A stretch of 64,000 bases of DNA from the NCBI GenBank assembly GCA_013398615.1, contig VZSR01001685.1, positions 29,079,817 through 29,143,816 of the forward strand, read 5' to 3'. This document shows positions 12,709-22,090 of this stretch, piece after piece (position 1 is the first letter of the stretch; the number at the start of each line of letters is the position of its first letter). The notes beneath the pieces are model-generated. The model searched no databases. It saw only the letters and a list, made by a program, of their open reading frames with translations, and was not told the origin of the DNA. Origin of the DNA: Brachypodius melanocephalos. Its lineage: Eukaryota; Chordata; Aves; Passeriformes; Pycnonotidae. Both the position numbers and the translations under genes were made by a program.

Positions 12709-15700
12709 AGTAGTACATGTAGCTATTGCAGTTGTTGTTATGTATTTATTGCAGCAGTGAGTTGAAAACTGAGATGTTATATTCATGGCTTAGCTGCTAA
12801 TGGCTTTTTTTGTCTTCAGACCCTACATGAGTTGTGAGGAGAAGGATGCCTCATATGGTGGAGTCCTTTACTGGGCAAGCAGTTTACCTGACATAAAGGA
12901 TGACAAAAATTTGACTGAGTGGAAATAAGATTGAGTTGTTTTTGAATTGTTGAAGTTCAGTTGATGAATTTCAATACAAGAGACTGATAAATGACTGAAA
13001 TCTGCATTTCTGGTACATGGCCTAAAAATATCTGAAGGCCAAAGCAAACAGATTAATTTACAGCATGCTCAGGAATGAGCCTCGACTGAGATTTATTTTA
13101 TGCTGATCTGACCTCCCTCTCTGGCCTATCCTTATTCCAGTTACCAAGCAAATGGATTAATTATTTGGCCTTACTTTTTTGATGCTTTTGAAAACACTGA
13201 GTACATGACAGCTTATTGGCATTAATCAGCTATATTAAAGTTTTAAGAAAATGTGAACTACTTCTTTTTTGTACAGTAGTTACAGTAGTTAAACTGATTT
13301 CATCATTGCTTGAAGCTTGGTTGGAGAGCTACCACTGAGCTCTGCCTCAACCACTTCCTGGGCAGGGTCCCCACCATATTTGGACTAGTGTGTAAAGCTC
13401 TAGTTTTAAGGGGAACAGAATAAAAGCCACTTAAACATTTAAAATAATTGTCAAAAAATGTGAAGAACAATTGAAGAATCTTTGAATTGGTGCATGTCTT
13501 TCTTGGCTAGGTTTATCAGAGCTTAATTGCACATGATTAATAAAAATATTTGCTGAAAAATAAAATGGTAGTCAACTGCATGTCTAATAAGTGAAAAACT
13601 TAAATGGGTCAAATTTGGTCCAGTAATTAGATCTTATTCCATTATTTTTAATAGAGTGACTGAACTTGTCTCATTTGTTTCTGCAAACAATGAAGCAATT
13701 AATTCCATGTATAAACAGTGAATAAAATACACGAAAAAACTTATATATAGTAGCTTGGAAGATTCTTCCATACAGTTCTACAACAACTGTGTGATTTGTT
13801 TATTCTCAATAAAAACATTTTTGATATAAATTGATTTATTCTCAAACTCCACAGATACATTAATAAGCAGATCTTTGTGTGGCACAGTTGAGCACACATT
13901 TAGGTGGCAGCAGCAGTACATTTTAAATGATTAGTATTATTTTAAGTAGATTTCATTACAGGAACACATTAATATATAGGTAGTATCAAGCTAGAATGGA
14001 AGATACAGACTGGTAAAAATCCAGCCTGATGGTTGCATTTTGCTATTGTGGAGTAAATTGATTAAAAGGAGAAAGTTAAAAATAATGTGAAGCTAGAGAA
14101 AAAATGAAATGAATTTTATATCAAAATAGTAAATTTGATGTTTGGAATGGCTTCTGGCTATCAATTCAAAATCCAATCCATATGGAACAGGGAACCCATA
14201 GAATTTAGAAGATTATAAATCCTCACTAGTGATTTCTTTTCACATTTTCATCAGCCCTGTCCCTGAAGATTGCTAAATGCTTCTTATGGAAAGGAAGAGA
14301 TTTAAGCCACAAGTATTCACTGAGCATTTATACTTGCATGTAGTATTGACTAGTGATTTTTAGAATTTGTGTACACCCCTCTCAGAATGGAATATAAATC
14401 TCTGTTATTAGCAGAGGCACCTTCTGTGTGCTTAAATGTCTGGAGTTCCTCACAGATAAACTTTTCATGATTATTTTGGTGAGTGGCAGCCACCACATTT
14501 AGTGAGATGGTTCAGTGATATGGGTAATTCAGCACTTATTCACTGAAAGAGGAAAAATAAAATTCCTCAGCATAATGGGTAATGAATGTGTCTGACTTCA
14601 GTGACTACAAGGGGCGGATGGTGAATCATCTTCCTGCAAGACTGAATATAGCTTTTTTCCCCCAATACTTTCTGACGTCTTTCATATGAGAGAATACATA
14701 AATCTGTCTTTTTTTTTCATGCAGCTTGGCTTTAACAGCATCAAGCAAGTTATGCTGAACAAATCAGTCTTACTTGATGTCTGTTGTTAAAGAGTTTATT
14801 ATTCTTTCAGATTATCATGCAAGCTATTAATTGTTACAATTCCAAGTGCAGTTTTGTCTACATTCATAGTTTTATCTATATGCACTTAGGCAGTTATTTT
14901 GCATTGTTTTAAGGAAGGGATTGATTGTAAAAGACATAATACATCAGGCTCTCAATATTACTTTGGAAGCTACAGTTTTCCCTTCTTATTTCAAAATGGA
15001 GTTGCATAACCTCTAACAGCTTCCGAATTCTTTCAATGTACACAGAGCTAATTTGTTCTGTTGCTGAATGCTGGTTTTGCTGTCCACATCCAGGTGAGTT
15101 GATTTATCCCGCAGAAGAATACAATCCATTCACTTTCACCAGGTAATTTTTTATCGAAAACATACCTTTGAGTTCTGACAAATTTTTTAGGATTTGTCAT
15201 GCAGTCAAACACTATCTTGGTCCATGTTCTCCCTCTCTCCCAATCTTACCCTCTCCCTGTCTTGAGAAGATTCCCTTTTCAATCATTCTCTCTGTAGTTC
15301 CAGCACTCTCCAATGTAATTTTTAGTGGTGTGTGTCTGTGATTGACCTGGCTGTTGGGCAGCATGACTGGCACTGCACTGCTTGTCTCTGGACAGGACTG
15401 CAATGTGGACTGTGTCACACAACCAGTGACAGCATTTATAAAGTGCTTTCTTGTACAATAATATAAAACTTAGTGTGATTGTTTCAGTCTCACTGTTTGG
15501 CCCACACAGTTGTATAATTGGCATTATTACTTATTGATCCTATTTATCTGGGATAGTCTTTTTAGTCTAATGAATTGTAGCCCCTAATGATGTCCCACAA
15601 GACAGCCCAGGGTTTTAAAATCAAAGGGAGTCAGGCCTTATTTTTCCCCTCCCTCAACACTTCTGTTTTTCAGTGCCAAATACTGTCAGCCTGCCAAAAA

Positions 15701-15788
15701 TAAGTATAAATATGTTACATATATTCATCTGCTCCTCTTGATTATCTCAAAAGGCATGTCAGTCTCGAGTGCTGAGCTGGAATCTTAC

Positions 15789-15815
15789 CTGCTGACAAGT
15801 TGATGTGGAAATCAT
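15789..15815 (-). other. Candidate 27-nt microexon
   Basis: Read on the minus strand, a strong acceptor (CTGTTCTCTTCTTAACTCAG) leads into 27 bases ending CAGCAG and then a strong donor GTAAGATT. The length is a multiple of three. In the ATG-first frame it encodes MISTSTCQQ with no stop. Size and a long upstream pyrimidine tract with nearby TGTTCTCTTC resemble regulated neural microexons, but no flanking exon is identifiable, so the host gene is unknown. A chance pair of good splice sites remains possible. Confidence 0.3.
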
Positions 15816-18800
15816 CTGAGTTAAGAAGAGAACAGATAAGGTCTTGATGCATCATCTCAGTAAAGGCCTGGGGTAGGAACTCATGGGAGCCATCCAAGCT
15901 GCAGGATTGAACTGGCCACGTGAGCCTTTATTACCAACTTAAATCCCTTCAATGCCAGTCCTAGATGCAATTTGTAGGTGAGGCATCACTTGACTTTGAA
16001 AGTGTTCCTGAAGGACACAGCTGTCTCCAAAATGCAGTCTAATAGCTCTGCTTTGGGATTCTAAGAAAAAGGGGTTGTCATCTTGGTGAGAAATTGCTTA
16101 TAGACAGAGAATTTTTTCTTGAAGCAAATTGATATTTATTGATCATTCTTTTTACAGGAAGAAAAATGCTCTGTGTAGAGTCTTCACAAAAGGCCCTTTA
16201 ACATGGGACCAGGTGAAGTAGCTTGGTTCCTCTCTGAACAGCTGACTTTATCTTTTTCTTCTTTATCTAAAACCAGTTTTTATCCATGTGGTTTCATTTG
16301 CAGGGTCAGGGCTTAATAGGAATTTGTTGTTGAGATTTACTCTGTTTCTAGGTTCCACTTTAGAAATAAATTATATTATTGTGATTGTACAATGAATTGG
16401 TCAGTTAATAAGCTCTTTAGCAGTTACTAAAAATATAAATGAAAACCTTACAGAACTTACTAAAGGAGATTAAAAGGCCTGACTTAAAGGAAAGATTGTT
16501 TTCTTTATCATTAAAATTTCAAAACCCAGCTTGATGTTTGATGGCAGATCTGAGTGCTTAGAGAATAACAAAAATTGTTTATACAATTATACAGTGTTTG
16601 TTGAGTTTGTCTTTTTAGCTAAGGAAAAACTTAATAACGTGAAGGGTAATATAAATTAGCTCAGAAATAACATCAGTATTTTGTTAATTTGGTATTGAGT
16701 ATGACACAAACAGGAACAGAGTGTTCAATCCTTGTTCTCTGACCTCCTTCACAAAACTGCATTCAGAATCACTCATGAACAAAAACTTCTCAACCAAAAG
16801 CTTATTACAACCAAGTATATAGACTAAAACCTTTGAACAAATGGAATTTTAGATCCAGAAGGCTGCAGTTATATGGAGACTTGATCTTACATTAGGAAGA
16901 TCTTAGCTGATAACCTTCTAAACATCTCATCCTAGCTGTGCTTGTAATAAGACATTGTATGTGTTTTAATGGTGCTGAGTCAGCCCCACTCCATGGAGAA
17001 TACAGACCTATTATCATCTGCAGAACGTTAATCTAGCAGTGCTTGAGGCTATAGGAGTTTAGCGTCTTTCTTGTTGCCCTAAAATACCAATCTGGGAAAC
17101 ACCCATTTGGGCTTAGTCCTTGACAATGCAGCTGTCCATTTTAGCTACCCACTTGAAAATGCAGGGCAAAGCATTCTATGCACTAATATTAGCTGTGATG
17201 AGATCATTGGACATATTACTGATGGTTTTATAATTTTTGCATAATCTATTATGCTGATTTATATTATGAAAAATGATTGTTTGGAGTGTTGGAATTTGGA
17301 GACTGAAGCTTTTTTTTTTTTCCTGTCCTCCTTCTGCTACCCAGTACATGATTGGTTTCTCTTTGATCCTTTCTTGGCACTCACACTCATATTATTCCTC
17401 TTCCCTTAATGTGGATACATGCTTTTTGTTTCTTTTTGACCTTCAGAAAAACTCTTTTAAGATGATTGAGCTTAAAGCAGAACAAATGTGAGGATGTGTC
17501 TTGAATGAATGCTGCCCAAGGGAGTGGGGAGGGTGGAGGGGCAGAGCAGCCTAGTGGAAACATTCAATGTATTTCCTGATTATCTTTTCACAAGGTGTTT
17601 TTAAAATTGTTCAAAAGAACAACAAATACTTTGGGAAGAGAGCACTACTTTATTAATTTTTTTTTTATTTTCCCTTGAATGACCTCCATGGGTTATTTCT
17701 TCGGTTGTGTTTATGCAACATTTTCTCCTTGAAATCTTAAAGATAATTTCTTTACATAAAGAACATAATGAATTCACAGTGTATTTTTAGATACATTTGG
17801 CCATACATCCAGACATGCCTGCAGCAAAATAACATTGGTGCTGGTAAAAAACAGGTAGTTAAACAGGTAGGTGGTAAATATCTACACTCATTGCTTGGAA
17901 GCTATCAATTATTTGTGTTCCCAAGTTTAACTGTTAAACTGAATATTTACCCTGCAAACTGAGAAATGGCAGCCAATCTAAGGAAGTAATTTGCTTTTCA
18001 GTATTAATTTTGCTTCTTGTGCCAGGCTCTGTAAATATTTCCTCATGTATCATTGTGACAGTGCCATACATTTGAAATGTCAAATTATGCAGTGTCTGGT
18101 GTCATAAGAATAATATCAGCAGGAGGGAGAGACAAAAAATACCATGCAGAGAATAAATACTTGCTTTCAGTATCTGCCTTGCCTGATGTTGCAGTGCTAT
18201 GGACAGAGTAGTCTGAGAGCTGTTTGGATGTTTATAAAATACATCCTTTGAGTATTTTAGCCACCCCTTGAGGAACTTTTTTCTTGTACTGAAAACAAAT
18301 GGTTTGTGCAGTTCAGCAGCAGTATTTCTACCTTTCCCTACGCTCTTGTATCCAAAGTGAGCATACCAGAAAGGGCAGAAAAATGCTATTCTTTTTAGTA
18401 CTTATTTTCCAATTATTCTTAATTTACTAGCCTTTTGTGAAATAATATAATGCTAAAGCAAAGTAAGAGGTGAACTTTCAGATGACTACTTTTACATGCA
18501 GCATTTTATTCTGCTCTCCTGCCACCCCATTTACCATCAGATTTATACCACACTAGCACAGCAACTGAAGATTAAATAGGGATTAACCTTTTTGGTTATC
18601 CACAATTTCTCACACTATTTGTAGAATTAATATAATTTAACACTGTATTACTATTGTCCTGGTGGGGTAATACTTCAAATACTTCTGTGGTGGTTAGAGA
18701 AGTCAGGGCTGTGTAACAATCTATTTATAGTAATAAGAAAAAAGTGATCACATTATTATTCTCAAGAGGCTTCACAGGAGAAGGGCCATGTAATGTGTTT

Positions 18801-19499
18801 TGTCATTCAGACTGTGTATTTCTACCCAAAGTATGAGATTCTGTGCTCTCTGTCCCTGGAGCCAAGCAATGCCAACTTGCTTCCACCATCCCTGACCCCT
18901 TTTCACACCTCTTCCCACTCCATCAGAAGATTTAAGAAGGAGATACAGAGCTGTTTCTGTCAGCATTTTCTCTTAGGGTTTGAACATTTCAGGCTGGTGT
19001 ATAAGTTGAAAGGGCTGAAATCTAAATTTAGTGTCCCTGGGCTTGATTAATTTGCCCATGCTTGAACATCGTAGTGGTGTCTGAACTATCAAGAGTATCC
19101 AACAGCCTGTAGAAGCAAATGGGTCTCATAGAGGTCTTGTGAAACATATACCAGCTCTTCAGGGATTTGTCAGATACCCTGGTGTGTCTCAATTGACACT
19201 AAGGCATTCGAGTGTGTATCACCACACCAGACCCTGAATAATCAGTTGGCAAATTGGAAATGTATCTTCCATTTTCTGAATATCTAGTTCTGTCGGAAAG
19301 CAGTGAAGAGGTTGCGATGTTCCTGAAGGGAAAGCAATTGCCTGGCAAAATGTCTAAATGTCTCACAACTATTGATCAGGTCCAGGAAACAAATGAACAG
19401 GAAATGTTAGGCATCTCAACCAACTGTTTCTGTAGGTGCAGGGATGTAGTGGCGCTGTCATCATGGTGCTTCTATAACCTTATACACCTTACACAACCT

Positions 19500-19693
19500 T
19501 GTAGATAAGCTCAGGAACTGCGGGCTGGATGAGTGGAGATGATGTGAATTGAGAAGTGGCTGAATGGCACATCTCAGAGGATGATGATCAGTGGTGCAGA
19601 GTCTGACTGGGGACCTGTAGCTAGTGACGTTCTCCAGGGGTCAGGACTGGATCCAGTCGTGTTCAGCTTGGAGGAGGAGACAGAATGTACCTG
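19500..19693 (+). mobile_element. CR1 LINE, 5' half of an interrupted copy
   Basis: Matches the CR1 ORF2 coding region, including blocks like GGCTGGATGAGTGGAGATGA, TGAATGGCACATCTCAGAGG and GACGTTCTCCAGGGGTCAGG. Just before the break about 20 bases of the usual CR1 text appear to be missing (after GTTCAGCTT). The copy continues at 20221 after an LTR insertion; the two halves were one element. Stops and indels make it dead. Confidence 0.88.
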
Positions 19694-19806
19694 TAGGAGA
19701 CGAGAATACAAAGAATACCTCACCCCTGATAAGGAACAGCTGTGTTAATTAACCAATACAGCCTTGCCCCTGATGAGTAACAACTATATCCAATAAGGAT
19801 GAGTGA

Positions 19807-19814
19807 GATAAAAG
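19807..19814 (+). promoter_or_regulatory. TATA-like box in LTR B
   Basis: GATAAAAG about 115 bases into the insertion, followed by a G-rich stretch. Position and context fit an LTR promoter. A second A/T-rich word (TATAAAAAG at 20120) lies too near the AATAAA to be the likely promoter. Confidence 0.4.
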
Positions 19815-20129
19815 AGGGGGTGAGCTAGTGAGGGGAGGATTATCGTGGAGGAGGAACCTTGAGGAGCATGAAGGAGAGAATCATGGACCAGGCTCCTGGG
19901 AAGAGAGAATCACTGCTGCAAGGTAAGTCTGGGTCTGTGGTTTGAGCCTGTTGTTGGAACCTGCAGTCATATTCTAGCTGAGTAAAAGCCTGCATTCAGA
20001 GTCTGCAAACTAATGTATGCAGTTGTAGTTTAGCAGAAAATAACCAGCAGTCAGAAGCTGCAAGGGAGGAGCTTGCTGCAGCCACAATCAGGGAATAGTT
20101 GGAGTTCGGATGGCTAAGCTATAAAAAGG

Positions 20130-20135
20130 AATAAA
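20130..20135 (+). terminator. Polyadenylation signal in LTR B
   Basis: AATAAA within GGAATAAACTGGGACC, about 85 bases before the 3' edge of the insertion, as expected for the R region of an LTR. Confidence 0.5.
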
Positions 20136-20220
20136 CTGGGACCTTTTTGATGCTGTGTTTGACAAGAAGTTTGTGTCTGGGCTCATTTTTACCCTCTAAT
20201 AAGAGGGCTGTTGCAACCTG

Positions 20221-20870
20221 CACCCTCAGTAAGTTCACTGATGCTACAAAACTGGGAGAGTGGCTGAGTGCCCCAGAGTGCTGTGCTGCCATTCAGTGAG
20301 ACCCAGACAGGCTGGAGAGTTGAGTGGAGGGCAGCATAGTGAAGTTCAACAAAGGCAAATGCAGGATCCTACACCTGGGGAAGAAAAATCCTGTGCACCA
20401 GTACAGGCTGGAGGCTGACTTGCAGAAAAGCAACTCTTTGGAGAAGACCAGAGGGTCCTGGTGGACAACAAGCTATCCATGAGCCAGCAGTGTCCTTGTG
20501 GTCAGTAAGACTGGTGGTATCCTGTGGTATATTAGGGAGAACATCGCCAGCAGGTTGAGGGAGGTGATCCTGCCCTTCTGCTCAGTCCTGGTGAGGCATC
20601 ACTTGGAGTGCTGTGTGCACTTCTGGGCTCCCCAGTTGAAGAGAAAACAGGACCTAGTGGAGAAGGGCCAGCAGATGATGACAAAGATGATAAGGTGACT
20701 GGATTGTCTCTCCTATGAGGAAAGGCTGAAGCCTGTTCAGCCTCAAGAAGAGATGACCCAGAGGGGTTCTCACTGATGCATGCAAATATCTTCTGGGTAG
20801 ATGTCAAGATGATGGGCCAAGACCCTTTTCAGTGGTGCTCAGTGACAGTACAAGGGGCAACAGGTGTGGA
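20221..20870 (+). mobile_element. CR1 LINE, 3' half of the interrupted copy
   Basis: Resumes the CR1 ORF2 sequence exactly where it stopped (CACCCTCAGTAAGTTCACTG). It continues through the characteristic blocks ATGAAGTTCAACAA-like, ACACCTGGGGAAGAA and CACCAGTACAGGCTGG, and ends near AGTACAAGGGGCAACAGG. The CR1 3' UTR and its ATTCTATG-type tail are absent, so this copy is truncated at both ends. Confidence 0.9.
20498..20698 (+). pseudogene. CR1 ORF2 (reverse transcriptase) C-terminal remnant
   Basis: An open stretch of about 66 codons inside the CR1 copy, containing RHHLECCVHFWAP, which corresponds to the conserved CR1 ORF2 segment just after the reverse transcriptase core (HLEYCVQFWAP-like in related copies). 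Upstream, SKTGGILWYIRENIASRLRE also fits. The frame is cut by stops on both sides and the element lacks its start, so it is a decayed fragment of a retrotransposon enzyme, not a host gene. Confidence 0.8.
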
Positions 20871-21201
20871 GTCCTCCTGATATGCAGGTGCTTGGCAGAG
20901 TTAGTTAAATCATCCTGGGGAATTAGATTCTTTGAAAGCCAACTAATGCAGTACTTCCTCCAAATTCTGTATTTCCTGTACCCATCCTCATTACAAATGT
21001 CTCTTGTTCCTCTCTTCCCTTTTGCAGTCATTAAACGAAAGTGAGAATATTAATTTCTAAAGTGGTTTATGTGCCTGGCATTGCTGGGACTTGCCAACAT
21101 TACAGACAGGGAGATTCATTGAACATGAGTGTTTACCCTCTGTGGCTCGTTCTGCTGGGAGGTAACAGTCCTGCCTCTTCTCAGCAGTGTAGGTACAGTT
21201 T
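20871..21201. other. Unique spacer between two CR1 copies
   Basis: About 330 bases of ordinary AT-rich DNA without recognised features, separating a plus-strand CR1 from a minus-strand CR1. Confidence 0.5.
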
Positions 21202-21457
21202 TATCATAGAATCCTGAGGATTGGAAGAGACTTTAAAGATTGTCTAGTCCCAACCTGCCCTACCATAGGCAGGGGCACCTGGCACTGGACTGGATTGCTC
21301 AAGGCCCCATCCAATCTGGCTTTGAACACTCCCAGAGTTGGGGTGTCCACAGTCTCCCTGGGGAGCTGGTTTCCTGTGTCTCCCCGTATCTAGACTAGCT
21401 TTTCCCTTTTCCAGTTTGTATCCATTACTCCTTAATTTTATCACTAGAGCTCCTGAC

Positions 21458-21472
21458 AAAAAAAAAAAAAAA
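21458..21472 (+). repeat. A homopolymer inside CR1
   Basis: Fifteen consecutive A (T on the CR1 sense strand). It lies inside the element, so it is not an insertion tail. Confidence 0.9.
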
Positions 21473-21589
21473 TCCCTCTCCAGCTTCTCTGTAGGCCCTT
21501 TTCAGACACTGGAAGTCTGCTGCATGGTCTCCACACAACCCTCTCATCTCCAAGCTGAACAGTCTGAACTTTCTCAGCCTTTTTTCTTA

Positions 21590-21700
21590 GGTGAGGTGTT
21601 CCAGCCCTCCTACCAACTTCGTGGTCCACCTCTGGATTTGCTCCAGCAGTTCTATATCCTTTATGTGTTGGAGGTGTAAGAACTGCACCAGCACTGTGCA
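21590..21700 (-). pseudogene. CR1 ORF2 C-terminal remnant
   Basis: On the minus strand this reads KDIELLEQIQRWTTKL followed by VGGLEHL. It corresponds to the CR1 ORF2 C-terminal motif KDIELLERVQRRATK...GLEHL. The open frame that contains it begins outside CR1 in the GC-rich block, so the N-terminal part of that frame is unrelated. It is a decayed retrotransposon coding fragment. Confidence 0.8.
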
Positions 21701-21899
21701 CAGCACTCCAGTTTGGGTCCAAAAGGGCAGGGTAGAGGAAGAGGATCCCGTCTCTTGACCTGCTGGCCACGCTGCTTTGGACTCAGCGCAGGACGCTGTT
21801 GGCTCTCTGGGCTGTGAGCACACTCTGACTGCAGATTGTTTTTCATCAGACATCACCCCGAAGTCCTTCTCCGCAGGGTTTGTGGCCACAGTAAGGTGT

Positions 21900-22090
21900 T
21901 GTGCCCTTGGCTCTGGGCTGGAGCTGGCGCTGAGCAGCCGCGGTGGCGGGGCTGTCCCGCAGGTGGCGGTGCGCGGCCGGGATTGGCAGCGACAGCGACA
22001 CGGCCCGCCCGCAGCGCTGCCACCCCCGCGGCCACTGCCGGCCCGCGCTGCCGCTCGGCTCGGGCGGAAAGGGGCTTCGCTCCCTTCGTC
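21900..22090. promoter_or_regulatory. CpG-island-like block
   Basis: I count 25 CpG dinucleotides in 21901-22080, against almost none in most comparable stretches of the window. The block is strongly G+C-rich, with GCGCGG, CCGCGG and GGGCGG (an Sp1-type core near 22072). It starts abruptly where the CR1 copy ends and fades by about 22100. It may be a small CpG-island promoter, or the GC-rich part of another repeat. No TATA box, exon or first-exon donor is obvious nearby, so the assignment as a promoter is inference. Confidence 0.45.

Larger units (their letters stand above)
9560..19499. other. Unique non-coding sequence
   Basis: About 10 kb of AT-rich DNA with no recognisable transposon. It holds a T/G low-complexity tract (12652-12708), a candidate minus-strand microexon (15789-15815), and a donor-like CAG|GTGAGT at 15093/15094 after a 48-nt segment open in one frame. 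Acceptor-like sites near 10691, 11524 and 12818 are followed by 20-36 open codons but no usable donor, so I do not call them exons. Confidence 0.55.
19694..20220 (+). mobile_element. LTR-like insertion inside CR1, family B
   Basis: About 525 bases absent from CR1 separate its two halves, with ACCTG at both edges (19689-19693 and 20216-20220), consistent with a 5-base target duplication. Inside are a TATA-like GATAAAAG (19807), a strong splice donor CAAG|GTAAGT (19923), and an AATAAA (20130) about 85 bases before the 3' edge. This is an LTR-like order: U3, R with donor, poly(A) signal, U5. The left edge reads ACCTGTAGGAG, so a canonical TG start would overlap the repeat and the exact ends are ambiguous. 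It is unrelated to the three family A LTRs. Confidence 0.7.
21202..21885 (-). mobile_element. CR1 LINE 3' region
   Basis: The 3' terminus lies at 21202 (plus strand TATCATAGAATCCTGAGGAT). Going right, the copy passes through the CR1 3' UTR and back into ORF2, with the classic blocks CCTCTGGATTTGCTCCAGCA and GACCTGCTGGCCACGCTGCT in complement. About 680 bases are retained, making it the longest continuous CR1 here. A run of 15 A at 21458-21472 is an expansion of the shorter A run usual at this point. The 5' end is lost at the GC-rich block. Confidence 0.92.

Noticed and set aside
12820..12930. Acceptor followed by 36 open codons ending in a stop
   Set aside because: An open run of this length is common by chance (roughly one in ten frames). 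There is no donor, and no upstream partner is identifiable.
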